This document shows, piece by piece, positions 1 to 8,433 of a stretch of DNA of 42,012 nt (within the stretch, counting starts at the first letter, position 1; every line of letters begins with the position of its first letter). This stretch comes from Actinomadura geliboluensis (GTDB lineage Bacteria > Actinomycetota > Actinomycetes > Streptosporangiales > Streptosporangiaceae), in NCBI RefSeq assembly GCF_005889745.1, contig NZ_VCKZ01000020.1, forward strand, positions 1 to 42,012, in the 5' to 3' direction. Made by a program: the position numbers and the translations under genes. The notes below the pieces were generated by a model that was given only the letters and a program-made list of their open reading frames with translations, made no database searches and had not been told where the DNA came from.

Positions 1-553
1 GGTCCCAGGCGGGGCTGTTGTCGAGCCCTGATTCCCAGGGGTGGCAGATGGCGATGAGGCCGCTGGCGGCGATGTCGCGGACGCGGGCGAGGTAGCGGTG
101 CTGGGCGGTGAGCATGGGGTAGAGGCGGGCGAGGAAGGCGCGGCTGCCGTCCGCGTCGGTGGCGCTTTCGTGGAGGCGGAGGGCGGTGAGGGCGTGCAGC
201 GGCGGCTGGGTGAGGCCGGAGGTGTGGACGCCGCGGGGCGCGTCGGGCTGGTGTTCGCTGCGCCACAGTTCGGGACCGGGGAAGAACGCGTGCCGGGCGA
301 GGCTGGTGTTGAAGACGATGTGCGGGAGCATCCCGTCGGCCCATTGGCCGCGGAAGAGGGTGAGCAGTTCCGTCTCGGCGCGGTCGCGGCGGTGGCGGGC
401 GAGGCCCATGCTGATGAACGCCGCGTCCCAGCTCCACTGGTGGGGGTAGAGGCCGGGCGACGCGGCGGTCGCGGTCCCTGTCCAGTTCGCGTCGAGTACC
501 CGGGCCGCGGCCTTCCACAGCGCGGTCTCGTCACCGGTCAGACGGGAGCTCAT
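1..553 (-). CDS. GH63-like glycoside hydrolase (glucosylglycerate/mannosylglycerate hydrolase type), C-terminus off the left edge
   Basis: The ATG at 553 opens a reading frame of 184 codons that runs off the window without a stop. An AGGAGG-type site (complement of 563-570) precedes it. The protein begins MSSRLTGDETALW and contains QWSWDAAFISMGLARH near residue 40 and HPWESGLDNSPAWD at the visible end. These tryptophan/aspartate motifs are typical of the (alpha/alpha)6-barrel GH63 and MGH-like clan, whose actinobacterial members hydrolyse glucosylglycerate or mannosylglycerate. Only the N-terminal part is visible, so substrate assignment is by family resemblance. It lies about 125 bp downstream of the HAD gene on the same strand, so it may be read through from the Ter module or have its own promoter. 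A broader amylo-alpha-1,6-glucosidase-like label is the main alternative. Confidence 0.8.
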   Translation of the reverse strand, partial: MSSRLTGDETALWKAAARVLDANWTGTATAASPGLYPHQWSWDAAFISMGLARHRRDRAETELLTLFRGQWADGMLPHIVFNTSLARHAFFPGPELWRSEHQPDAPRGVHTSGLTQPPLHALTALRLHESATDADGSRAFLARLYPMLTAQHRYLARVRDIAASGLIAICHPWESGLDNSPAWD

Positions 554-678
554 GTGGTCCAGGTGACCTCCTCGGCGAGCGGGGGGCTCTCACCGTGATT
601 GTCACCTCAGATCGCGGTGACGGCGACCCCTGGAGGTGTGTCGATTCTCAACGGGGTCGGCGAGTGGTCCGTGATTAT

Positions 679-1485
679 TTACGGTTCGGTGGCGCGGGCC
701 AGGAGCCATTCGGCGATCTCCTGGCCTGCGGCGATGCCCTTGCCGGACGTGACGGCGGTGGTGGGGGACGTCCAGCCGGTGCCGTGCAGTTCGCCGTGGG
801 CGGGGCGGATCGACCGGTCGGCCGCTTCGAGGAGTTCGGTGTCGAGGAAGGAGTCGCCGGCGGCGAGGGTCGCGGTGGCGCCGGTGCGGCGGGCGACCTC
901 GTGGGCGGCGGCGGCCTTGGTCAGGCAGGCGGGCAGGCAGTAGACCTTGCGGCCTTGCAGGGACGTCCGCCAGCCCCGTTCGGCGCACCAGCCGGTGAGG
1001 TCGTCGACCCATCCGGGCGGGAGGGCGGCCCGGTCGACGACGCTGTAGGCGAACAGGTCGGATGCCGTGCGCTGCTTCAGGACGAAGTCGCCGCCGGTCT
1101 GGGCGAGGTGGTGCTGGACGTCCGCGAGAGGGGCGCAGCCGTCCGCGACCTTGGAGCGGACGGTCCGTGCCCATTCGGGGTCGTCCTCGCCGTCCACGAG
1201 GATGTGGCCGCCGTTGGCGCAGATGGCGTACGCGGGCGGCTTCTCCAGCAGGTGGATGCGCCGGTACTGCTCGGGTGTGCGCGTCGTCGTCGGGACGAAC
1301 GCGGCGGCCGTCGCGAGGGTTTCGAGTGTCCGCGCTGAGGACTCGGTCATGTAGGAGAGCGGCGCGCCCTGGTAGAACTCCACGCAGAGCAGGCGCGGCA
1401 TGGCCTCGTCTGGGCCGTCCAAGGCGAAGGCGGCCGCGGAGTAGATGAGCGTACGGTCGAGGTCGGAGCACACCAGGACGGTCAC
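679..1485 (-). CDS. HAD-superfamily phosphatase of the Ter biosynthetic module
   Basis: A HAD hydrolase of 268 aa that probably dephosphorylates a small metabolite in the cytoplasm. Motif I is CSDLDRTLIY, with the nucleophile and acid/base Asp at about residues 8 and 10. Motif IV is GDSFLDTELLEAAD near residue 205, and a lysine (LTKAAAAHE) lies before it, as in Cof/SPP-like HADs. I chose the GTG at 1485 because it forms a GTGA overlap with the stop of the upstream PELOTA gene and starts the protein just before motif I. A longer frame from 1530 would add 15 residues inside the upstream gene. Enzymes of this kind accompany TerD operons, where they are predicted to act on a nucleoside-like product. 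That role is inferred from family knowledge. Confidence 0.85.
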   Translation of the reverse strand: MTVLVCSDLDRTLIYSAAAFALDGPDEAMPRLLCVEFYQGAPLSYMTESSARTLETLATAAAFVPTTTRTPEQYRRIHLLEKPPAYAICANGGHILVDGEDDPEWARTVRSKVADGCAPLADVQHHLAQTGGDFVLKQRTASDLFAYSVVDRAALPPGWVDDLTGWCAERGWRTSLQGRKVYCLPACLTKAAAAHEVARRTGATATLAAGDSFLDTELLEAADRSIRPAHGELHGTGWTSPTTAVTSGKGIAAGQEIAEWLLARATEP

Positions 1486-2594
1486 TGGACGGCTCCCTTT
1501 CCGAAGCGCGGGTGGATGAGCCCCATGCACGCGTAGGGGAACCGTTCGGGCTCGACTTCACGGACGGGCACGCCGCGTTCGTCGGCGAGCAGCCTGATGT
1601 GCGTCACTTCGGGGCCCGCGTCCGCGCGGACGAGCACCTTCCACGGGACGCGCCGCAGCAGCACCCGGGTGGTCTCCCCGATCCCCGGCTTGACGAGGTT
1701 CAGGTCGTCGACGCCCTCGGCCTCGGCGCAGCGCGCGACGGCCTCCCACCCGGACCAGTCGGGCGCGCGGTCGGCGGCGCGCAGGTCGGGCAGGTCCTTG
1801 GCGACGCGTTCGGCCACGTCGGGGAACCGCGCGCAGACGGCGTCGAGGAACAGGGCGGACACGTCGTCGCCGGCCAGTTCCCGGTAGAACTTGGCACCGT
1901 GGAAGTCGTCCGGCCCGATCAGCTCGGCGTTCAGGACGGTCCGGCTGACCAGGCCGGACACGGTCGAGTTGAGGCACGCGGACGGGATCAGGAAGTCGTC
2001 GCGGGTGCCGTAGAGGGACGTGCAGCGCCCGGGGTCGGCGAGGACGGCGAGGTCGGCGGGGAACGGGGTCGGCGCGAGCGCGGCGGTCAGCTCCCGCGTG
2101 ATCGCGCCCTTGCCGGTCCAGCCGTCCACGAACATCACGGACGCGGGGTCGTGGTGCTCGGCGAGGTAGCGCAGCGCGACGGCGTCGATGCCGCGGTCCC
2201 GGACGATGCTGACCGCGTAGTGCGGGAGGTCGAGGCCGTGCGCGTAGCGGGCCCAGCGGCGCAGCAGGATCCCGACGGGCGTCCCCGCGCGGGCCAGCGA
2301 CACGAGGACGGCGTCGGGGCCGCGCTCGGCGAGGACCATCTCGGTGACGAGCCCGGCCGCGTAGGCGAGCCGCTCCGCCGACGCCTCCAGCGCCCGGTGG
2401 AACAGCCGCCGGTACTCCGGGCCCGGCTGGTATTCGACGGGGAGCGACTCGGCGTAGTGGGCGCGTCCCGCCTGGATCGCCGCCTCGCGCTCCTCCGTCG
2501 GCGCCTCCAGCCGCACATGCGAGAGGTCCTTGAGCAGCCAGGCGACGTCCTCGGCCGGGTAACTGCCGAAGGACGGCCCGTACAGCGGCTTCAC
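1482..2594 (-). CDS. StiP-family phosphoribosyltransferase-like protein with C-terminal PELOTA RNA-binding domain
   Basis: The protein is 370 aa. Residues about 30-260 match the StiP family: LVSLARAGTPVGILLRRWAR (98-117) and the PRPP-loop-like VMFVDGWTGKGAI (153-165) are visible. The C-terminus (about 290-370; NLVKPGIGETTRVLLRRVPWKVLVR, PYACMGLIHPRFG) fits the PELOTA-type RNA-binding domain that is fused to these enzymes in Ter operons. Databases sometimes call the family a cysteine protease. The sequence looks more like a phosphoribosyltransferase relative, as proposed in comparative studies of Ter systems. The GTG start at 2594 overlaps the upstream stop in a GTGA, and the 3' end overlaps the HAD start in the same way, so translation is probably coupled. 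Confidence 0.85.
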   Translation of the reverse strand: MKPLYGPSFGSYPAEDVAWLLKDLSHVRLEAPTEEREAAIQAGRAHYAESLPVEYQPGPEYRRLFHRALEASAERLAYAAGLVTEMVLAERGPDAVLVSLARAGTPVGILLRRWARYAHGLDLPHYAVSIVRDRGIDAVALRYLAEHHDPASVMFVDGWTGKGAITRELTAALAPTPFPADLAVLADPGRCTSLYGTRDDFLIPSACLNSTVSGLVSRTVLNAELIGPDDFHGAKFYRELAGDDVSALFLDAVCARFPDVAERVAKDLPDLRAADRAPDWSGWEAVARCAEAEGVDDLNLVKPGIGETTRVLLRRVPWKVLVRADAGPEVTHIRLLADERGVPVREVEPERFPYACMGLIHPRFGKGAVQ

Positions 2595-3949
2595 GTGTCC
2601 CTCCTGTAGGCGGGGACGGTGGCGACCAGCACCGGCGCAAGCGCGCGCAGCCGTTCCAAGAGCCCGCCTGCGAGCGCCTCGGTGTCGCCGATGTCGTCCA
2701 CCACGAAGATGATCTGGTCGAACCCGCGCTCACCGGCGCCAGGGGCCACGTTGTAGGCGTACCGCTCCCCCGGCCCGTCGGCGGGGTCGTCGTGTGAGGG
2801 GAACACCAAGCGCGTTCTGATCGCGTACCCGGGGTCGTCTACGGCGAGCACCGGCGAACGCGTGGTCGTGGAGTAGCGGACGTCCACGTCCGGCAGGGTG
2901 TCGGCGAGCGCCTCCGCCAGACGCAGCGGCGCGTACATCAGCTCCTCGAAGCCCAGTACGAGAACCCGTGACGCCCCTGGGACGAGTTCCGCCGCGAGGA
3001 CGTCGCCCATGCGGGCGAGGTCCTTCTCCAGCCGCACCCGGTGCTCGGGGAGGAAGCCGTGCCGGCCGCCGTCCGGCAGGTCGGCGGGCCAGTCCAGCGC
3101 AGCCCGCGCCACCTCGGACTGCACACCGCCAAGGACGGCGGCAGAGCCGCCGGACATACCGGCGACGAGCGACTGCCCCGCCTCAAGGATGCCCTCTGGA
3201 AGCTCCACGCGCCCCCCGGCCAGTGCCACCGCGTCAATGCGGGTGCCAAGACGGTCGGCAAGAGCGTCCATGCGCGCCCTGTCGGCGGGGTCGCGCAAGT
3301 CGACCAGGGACGCCAGGACGTAATGCCCCCTCGGCCGAGCGGCGTGCAAGGTCTCGATGGTGTTCAGCACCGTCCGGCCCGTGGACAGCTCGTCGTCCAC
3401 CAGCACCACCGGCAGGTCCCGGTCGAGCATCACCGGGTCGGCCGGCAGCAGCAGGTGGCTCGTGGCGTGGCTGTGCTCCTCCTCGAACCCGCCGTAGGCG
3501 GCGAAGCCCGGCACGGGACGCCGCGTCGAGTGCAGGTAGTAGGCGCCGCCCAGAGCGTCCGCGACCGAATGCCCCAGTGCGGTGGCGGTCTCGGCGTAGC
3601 CCAGGACGATCGCGTCCACAGGGCTCTTTGGAGCACGCATGAGGTCGCGCAGCCCCGCGGCGGCCCCGGACGTGCCGCGCAGGGCGTCCGAAAGCAGCGC
3701 ACCGGGATGGGACGCCTCCTCGCCCGCCAGGCGCGCGCGCACGAGCTCGCCCAGCAGCAGCCCCGACCCGTACACCAGCCGCGGATCCGTCGGGACGTGC
3801 TTGCCCAGCACGGCCGAGACCAGCAGGTGCGCACGGCGCGGATTGCGGCGCACCGCCAGCCCCACCAGCGACGACAGCCCGGCGCCGGCCGGGGACGCGC
3901 CGTCCGCCAGCCGCACCCCGAGGCGCGCGGAGACCCAGGACGCGGTCAC
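2591..3949 (-). CDS. PRTase_2 phosphoribosyltransferase with C-terminal TRSP domain
   Basis: The protein is 452 aa. The PRPP-binding loop VVLVDDELSTGRT is at about residues 181-193, with an upstream IVLGYAETATALGHSVADAL (114-133) typical of orotate-PRTase-like folds. The C-terminal third contains the signature TTTRSP at 361-366 and RTRLVFPSHDDP, which define the TRSP domain found only with this PRTase type. I chose GTG at 3949 because it forms GTGA with the stop of the upstream lyase gene. An in-frame extension to 4366 would lie wholly inside that gene. Together with the StiP/PELOTA protein this gives two phosphoribosyltransferase-type enzymes in one operon, consistent with synthesis of a nucleoside-like compound. 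The reaction itself is not known from the sequence. Confidence 0.88.
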   Translation of the reverse strand: MTASWVSARLGVRLADGASPAGAGLSSLVGLAVRRNPRRAHLLVSAVLGKHVPTDPRLVYGSGLLLGELVRARLAGEEASHPGALLSDALRGTSGAAAGLRDLMRAPKSPVDAIVLGYAETATALGHSVADALGGAYYLHSTRRPVPGFAAYGGFEEEHSHATSHLLLPADPVMLDRDLPVVLVDDELSTGRTVLNTIETLHAARPRGHYVLASLVDLRDPADRARMDALADRLGTRIDAVALAGGRVELPEGILEAGQSLVAGMSGGSAAVLGGVQSEVARAALDWPADLPDGGRHGFLPEHRVRLEKDLARMGDVLAAELVPGASRVLVLGFEELMYAPLRLAEALADTLPDVDVRYSTTTRSPVLAVDDPGYAIRTRLVFPSHDDPADGPGERYAYNVAPGAGERGFDQIIFVVDDIGDTEALAGGLLERLRALAPVLVATVPAYRRDT

Positions 3950-5103
3950 CGGCTGCCCGCCGCTTCCAGCAGCTCGACGAACGTGACGCCCTCCGCCGCG
4001 ACCCCGAACACCCGGGCCCGCAGCATCAGCCGCTGCGCCCACGCCCGGTGCGGCTTCGCCTCGTTCATCTTGTTCGCGTACGAACTGGCCATCGCCCCGC
4101 CCCCGGCGACGCCGAGGATGTCGGCGGCGTCGCAGTACTCCTCGTGCGTCACCACCGACAGCGCGTGGACGGCCGCCACGTGGCTCGGGTGGATGACGGT
4201 CTTGCCGGTCAGGCCGTTGGCCTTGTCCAGGTGGACCTCGCGGATCAGGCCGTCCAGGTCCGAGGTGATCAGCCGCTGCCGCAGCGGCGCCGCCTGCTGC
4301 GCGTCGAACGGCGACTGCCGCAGTTGCGGCTTGAACATCCGCTCCCCCGCCGAGAAGTACTCCCACACCGGGCCGGTCACCACGTACCCGGTGCCGTCGG
4401 CCCGGCCGAGGACGTTCACCACGTCGCAGATCACGTTCGCGACCGGCCGGATGTCGTAGATCGTGAGGTCCGGCGGCCGGCGCAGCCCGTAGGCGGCGGA
4501 CATGTCGGTCGCGCCGATCCGGACCGCGAGGACCCGCGGCCGGTGCTTGGCGAGCAGCCGCGCCACGTCGTCCAGCATCTCCGCGCGGGACTCGGCGTAC
4601 ACCGCCTCCGGGCTCTCGATCACCGGCATCGCCAGCAGCCGCCGCCCGGTGCGGTCGGCGGCGTCGGCGAGCGCGTCGAGGAACGCTCCACCGGACACCG
4701 GCGTGAACTTCGGCAGCACGAACCCGCTGACCAGGTCGGCGGCGCCGCCGAGCCGGCGGAGCAGGTCGCCGATCTGCCGGGGGTCGCGGATCCGGACGAA
4801 CAGCAGCGGCACGTCCGCGCCGCCGGCGTGCAGCGTCCGGAACTGCGCCACCAGGTTCGCCTCGCCGGCCGCGACCTCCGCGTCGGCGATCGCGTCCTCC
4901 AGGCAGACGACCATGCTCATCACGCCGCGCCCCGCCGCCCGCTCGACATCGGCGGCGAGGGCGGGCCTCGTCGCCGGGCAGTACAGCGTCGCGCCGAGCG
5001 CGACGGCCAGCACCGCCGGGTCGTCGTGCCGGTCGAACGGGCGCGGGTGCCGGTAGAACAGGTGCTTGCGACGCGCGGCGTCGATGTGGTCGAAATGCCG
5101 CAT
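3946..5103 (-). CDS. HpcH/HpaI aldolase / citrate-lyase-like C-C bond lyase of the Ter module
   Basis: A TIM-barrel protein of the CitE/HpcH class, 385 aa from the ATG at 5103 (MRHFDHIDAARRKHLFYRHP). An in-frame GTG at 5118 would add five residues. Visible family features are GVMSMVVCLEDAIAD (acidic residues at the metal site, near residue 65), LLFVRIRDP with the substrate-binding Arg, VLPKFTPVSGG, AVRIGATDMSA (about 200) and GKTVIHPSHVAAV (about 305). Relatives in Ter operons are predicted to make or break a C-C bond in the precursor of the modified nucleoside. The gene starts 25 bp after the TerZ-like gene and ends in a GTGA overlap with the PRTase_2 gene. I see no ATP-grasp gene between them, although many related operons have one there. 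Confidence 0.87.
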   Translation of the reverse strand: MRHFDHIDAARRKHLFYRHPRPFDRHDDPAVLAVALGATLYCPATRPALAADVERAAGRGVMSMVVCLEDAIADAEVAAGEANLVAQFRTLHAGGADVPLLFVRIRDPRQIGDLLRRLGGAADLVSGFVLPKFTPVSGGAFLDALADAADRTGRRLLAMPVIESPEAVYAESRAEMLDDVARLLAKHRPRVLAVRIGATDMSAAYGLRRPPDLTIYDIRPVANVICDVVNVLGRADGTGYVVTGPVWEYFSAGERMFKPQLRQSPFDAQQAAPLRQRLITSDLDGLIREVHLDKANGLTGKTVIHPSHVAAVHALSVVTHEEYCDAADILGVAGGGAMASSYANKMNEAKPHRAWAQRLMLRARVFGVAAEGVTFVELLEAAGSR

Positions 5104-5128
5104 GGCCGCGCCCGTCACACCCGCCGGA

Positions 5129-5707
5129 TCACAGGTGCGCCGACACGGCGGGCAGCAGGTGCTGGAACGTGCGCCCGGTCGCGGTCGCGCCGATCGCCGT
5201 CATCGACCAGCCCTGGCCGTCCCGCGACACCTTCGCCATGATCTGCGCGTTGTGCTGGCCGGCGCCGCTCAGGTCGTAGCGGGCGATCTCCTGCCCGGTG
5301 CTCTCGTCGACGAGCCGGCAGAACGCGTTGGCGATCTGCGAGAAGTCCTGCCCGGTGAAGGAGTTCACCGTGAACACCAGCTGGGCGACGTTGGCGGGGA
5401 CGCTCTGCAGGTCGACGTTGATGACCTCGTCGTCGCCCGCGCCCTCGCCGGTCAGGTTGTCGCCGGTGTGCTGGACGGAGCCGTCCTTGCTGCGCAGCTG
5501 CCGGAACCAGACCTGGTCGGCGAGGTTCCCGGCGGCGTCGAACAGCAGGCAGGACGCGTCCAGGTCGATCGACTGGGCCTTGCCCTTGCCGAACAGGCCC
5601 TTCTTGGCGACGGCGTCCCAGCCGAGCCCCATCCGGACCCGGGTGAGGGTCCCGCCGCCGGGTTTGGCGAGCGAGACCTTCTGCCCTTTCTGCAGCGAGA
5701 TCGACAT
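5129..5707 (-). CDS. TerD-family protein, TerZ-like
   Basis: The protein is 192 aa and opens MSISLQKGQKVSLAK, as TerD-family proteins do. Family motifs are MGLGWDAV, SIDLDASCLLFD (Ca2+-binding acidic cluster), [21 protein letters not shown] and the C-terminal ARYDLSGAGQHNAQIMAKVSRDGQGWSM. It differs from the two upstream TerD copies by an insertion KKGLFGKGKAQ before the IDLDAS motif and by lacking the usual [13 protein letters not shown] tail, which is the pattern of the TerZ subtype. TerD-like proteins are cytosolic or membrane-associated Ca2+-binding adaptors linked to tellurite and stress resistance together with TerC. The gene lies 49 bp downstream of the TerC gene on the same strand. 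Confidence 0.92.
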   Translation of the reverse strand: MSISLQKGQKVSLAKPGGGTLTRVRMGLGWDAVAKKGLFGKGKAQSIDLDASCLLFDAAGNLADQVWFRQLRSKDGSVQHTGDNLTGEGAGDDEVINVDLQSVPANVAQLVFTVNSFTGQDFSQIANAFCRLVDESTGQEIARYDLSGAGQHNAQIMAKVSRDGQGWSMTAIGATATGRTFQHLLPAVSAHL

Positions 5708-5756
5708 CGTTGGCTCCTTCGGTGGGTCGTGCCGGGCGCGGGCGGGGATCCGCCGG

Positions 5757-6893
5757 TCAGACGTTGCTGGAGTGCAGCTGCTTGCCGTCCCCGGACGGCG
5801 GGGCCTCGACGTCGCCCTCGCCCCGGTTCCGGACGATGGAGCTGATGAACGCCGCGATGATCAGCCCGGCGCCGAGCCCGCCGGTGATCCATTCGGGCAC
5901 GTGGTGCCCGATGCTGATCAGCATGCAGACCGCGAGGGCGCCGATCGCCCAGTGCGCGCCGTGCTCCAGGTAGACGTACTCGTGCAGGGTGCCCTTGCGG
6001 ACCAGGAAGACCGTCAGCGACCGGATGTACATGGCGCCGATGCCGAGGCCGAGCGCGATGACGATCGGGTCGGTGCTGATCGCGAACGCGCCGATGACGC
6101 CGTCGAAGCTGAACGAGGCGTCCAGCACCTCCAGGTAGAGGAACAGGAAGAACCCGGCCTTGCCGGTGGCCAGCGCCAGCGAACTCGGCCCGGACCGCCC
6201 GGCGGGCGCCGCCTCCCGGCCCTCGCCGGCCGCGCCCTCCGCCGCCTCGTCCTCGTCCTCGTCGTCCTCGCCCGCCTCGGAGAACAGCTCGCCGAGCCCG
6301 TTGACCAGGATGTAGGTCACCATGCCGAGCACGCCCGCGATCATGACGTTGCCGGGGTCGTCGGCCGACAGCCACGACACCAGCGCGAGCGAGCCGCCCG
6401 CGACGACGACCGCGAGCTGGTCCAGCTTCCCGATGCGGGCGAGCGGCCGCTCCAGCCACGGCAGCCACTTGTCGCCGCGCTCCTCGAACACGAAGTTCAG
6501 GAACAGCATCATCAGGAACATGCCGCCGAACGCCGCGATCATCGGGTACGCGTCGTTCATCAGCTGGTGGTAGCGGTGCGAGTCGTTGAGCGCCAGGTCG
6601 AACGCCTCGACGGGGCCGAGCTTGGCGGTGATGCCCACGATCAGCAGCGGGAAGACCAGCCGCATGCCGAACACCGCGATCGCGATGCCGATGGTGAGGA
6701 AGATCTTCTGCCAGAAGGGGCTCATCCTGTCGAGCACCTTGGCGTTGACCACGGCGTTGTCGAACGACAGCGAGATCTCGAGGATGGCCAGGACGGCGAC
6801 CAGCGCGAGGCCGGTCGGCCCGTCGTAGAAGAAGGCGGCCAGCAACCCGAGGGCCGTGACGCCGAAGGACCAACCGAAGGTGCGAAGAATCAT
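5757..6893 (-). CDS. TerC-superfamily integral membrane protein (DUF475 type)
   Basis: The protein is 378 aa and starts MILRTFGWSFGVTALGLLAAFF. The ATG at 6893 is chosen because the first hydrophobic segment begins directly after it; the longer frame upstream is not membrane-like. About eight or nine hydrophobic segments are visible. The two TerC half-repeats carry LEISLSFDNAVVNAKVLD (near residue 40) and EVLDASFSFDGVIGAFAIS (near 260), whose buried acidic residues suggest metal-ion handling. Between the halves lies a very acidic loop (EAGEDDEDEDEAAEG) expected to face the solvent. TerC-type proteins work at the membrane with TerD proteins. The gene sits between two terD-type genes on the same strand, so it probably belongs to a single operon with them. 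Confidence 0.92.
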   Translation of the reverse strand: MILRTFGWSFGVTALGLLAAFFYDGPTGLALVAVLAILEISLSFDNAVVNAKVLDRMSPFWQKIFLTIGIAIAVFGMRLVFPLLIVGITAKLGPVEAFDLALNDSHRYHQLMNDAYPMIAAFGGMFLMMLFLNFVFEERGDKWLPWLERPLARIGKLDQLAVVVAGGSLALVSWLSADDPGNVMIAGVLGMVTYILVNGLGELFSEAGEDDEDEDEAAEGAAGEGREAAPAGRSGPSSLALATGKAGFFLFLYLEVLDASFSFDGVIGAFAISTDPIVIALGLGIGAMYIRSLTVFLVRKGTLHEYVYLEHGAHWAIGALAVCMLISIGHHVPEWITGGLGAGLIIAAFISSIVRNRGEGDVEAPPSGDGKQLHSSNV

Positions 6894-6955
6894 GCGCGTA
6901 TTTCTGCTAGAGAGGACGGCCGGGCGGGGCGGCCGGGATGCGGGGTGCGCCGACC

Positions 6956-7534
6956 TCAGCCGACGTTGACGCCGAAGTCCATCGCGATGCCGGCCAGACC
7001 CGAGGCGTACCCCTGCCCGACGGCCCTGAACTTCCATTCGCCGTTGTGGCGGTAGAGCTCGCCGAAGACCATCGCCGTCTCGGTGGAGGCGTCCTCGGTG
7101 AGGTCGAACCGGGCGAGCTCGTTGCCGTCGGTCCGGTTGACGATCCGGATGAAGGCGTTGCGCACCTGGCCGAAGCTCTGGTGCCGGTTGTCGGCGTCGT
7201 AGATCGACACCGGGAACACGATGCGCTCGCACTCGGCCGGCACCCCGGTGAGGTCGACGTTGATCGACTCGTCGTCGCCCTCGCCCTCGCCGGTCAGGTT
7301 GTCGCCGGTGTGCTCGACCGAGCCGTCCGGGCTCCGCAGGTTGTTGAAGAACACGAAGTGCTGGTCGGAGATGACCTTGCCGGTGCCCGCCAGCATCAGC
7401 GCGGACGCGTCCAGGTCGAAGTCGGCGCCGGTGGTGGCGCGGACGTCCCAGCCGAGGCCGACGGTGACCGCGGTGAGGTTGGGCGCGGCCTTCGTCAGCG
7501 AGACGTTGCCGCCCTTGGCGAGTGAGACTCCCAT
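6956..7534 (-). CDS. terD: TerD-family calcium-binding stress protein, second copy
   Basis: The protein is 192 aa and begins [20 protein letters not shown]. It has the full TerD pattern: [19 protein letters not shown] (near residue 38), [39 protein letters not shown] (about 53-95), [22 protein letters not shown] and the tail [20 protein letters not shown]. The two acidic clusters are the family's Ca2+ sites. The protein is closely related to the copy at 7662-8237, so a tandem duplication is likely. It precedes the TerC gene by 62 bp and lies 127 bp after the first terD. The symbol is assigned by family, not by orthology to one characterised protein. Confidence 0.93.
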   Translation of the reverse strand: MGVSLAKGGNVSLTKAAPNLTAVTVGLGWDVRATTGADFDLDASALMLAGTGKVISDQHFVFFNNLRSPDGSVEHTGDNLTGEGEGDDESINVDLTGVPAECERIVFPVSIYDADNRHQSFGQVRNAFIRIVNRTDGNELARFDLTEDASTETAMVFGELYRHNGEWKFRAVGQGYASGLAGIAMDFGVNVG

Positions 7535-7661
7535 GTTCGGGCCGTTCCCTTCCTGAAGTTCCTGGTGTGGTGTGCTGCGCCGGCCGGGGGCGCGGCGCGG
7601 TTCGGACGGGGTGCCGACCGGACGGCGGTTCCGGTCGGCGATTCCGGTCGGCGGGGGCGGG

Positions 7662-8237
7662 TCAGAGGTTGACGCCGAAGTCCATCGCGATGCCGGCCAG
7701 CCCGGACGCGTAGCCCTGGCCGACCGCGCGGAACTTCCACTCCGTGCCGTTGCGGTACAGCTCGCCGAAGACCATCGCGGTCTCCATCGAGGCGTCCTCG
7801 GACAGGTCGTAGCGGGCCATCTCGGCGCCGTCGGCCTGGTTCAGCACCCGGATGTAGGCGTTGCGGACCTGTCCGAAGTTCTGCCCGCGGCTGTCGGCGT
7901 CGTAGACCGAGACCGCGAACGCCACCCGCTCGGCGGCGGCCGGCATCGCGCCGAAGTTGACCTTCAGCTGCTCGTCGTCGCCCTCGCCGGCGCCGGTGGT
8001 GTTGTCGCCGCTGTGCTCGACCGCGCCGTCGGGGGTGCGCAGGTTGTTGAAGAACACGAAGTGCTGGTCGGTGATGATCTTGCCGGAGCCGTCCAGCACC
8101 ATGGCGGAGGCGTCGAGGTCGAAGTCCGTGCCGGTGGTGGTCCGCAGGTCCCAGCCGAGACCGACGATCACCGCGGTCAGTCCGGGCGCCTGCTTGGTGA
8201 GCGAGACATTGCCGCCTTTGCTCAGGCTGACGGGCAC
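7662..8237 (-). CDS. terD: TerD-family calcium-binding stress protein, first gene of the Ter module
   Basis: The protein is 191 aa. The GTG at 8237 ([16 protein letters not shown]) is chosen because a GGAGG site (complement of 8244-8248) lies six bases upstream and family members begin exactly here. Longer in-frame starts would run into the promoter region. Motifs are [59 protein letters not shown] and [14 protein letters not shown]. It is the most promoter-proximal gene of the minus-strand Ter cluster. The next gene to its right, a coiled-coil protein, is transcribed away from it, leaving about 196 bp for divergent control. Confidence 0.93.
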   Translation of the reverse strand: MPVSLSKGGNVSLTKQAPGLTAVIVGLGWDLRTTTGTDFDLDASAMVLDGSGKIITDQHFVFFNNLRTPDGAVEHSGDNTTGAGEGDDEQLKVNFGAMPAAAERVAFAVSVYDADSRGQNFGQVRNAYIRVLNQADGAEMARYDLSEDASMETAMVFGELYRNGTEWKFRAVGQGYASGLAGIAMDFGVNL

Positions 8238-8295
8238 GATGGGCCTCCAAGATCGCATGCCGTATGGGGACGCCGACCCGGCGCCCAGCATTATC

Positions 8296-8321
8296 GACGT
8301 AGCAGCGATGCTATCCGTTCC
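8296..8321 (-). promoter_or_regulatory. Candidate ECF-sigma-type promoter of the Ter operon
   Basis: On the minus strand GGAAC (complement of 8317-8321) is followed after 17 bases by CGTC (complement of 8296-8299). This resembles GGAAC-N16/17-CGT promoters of actinobacterial ECF sigma factors of the envelope or redox stress type. It would start transcription about 50 bases before the GTG at 8237. The element ACGGAT is also repeated just around the -35 region. Short matches like this occur by chance, so the call is tentative. Confidence 0.35.
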
Positions 8322-8433
8322 ATCCGTTGTCGACCTGTGACGCGGAACGCCCCGGGCGGCGGCCGGACGCCCACCCGGGGCGCGAAACACGCGCGGTCTG
8401 GGCCAGACTGGGCAGGGACGAGAGGAGGCAGCG

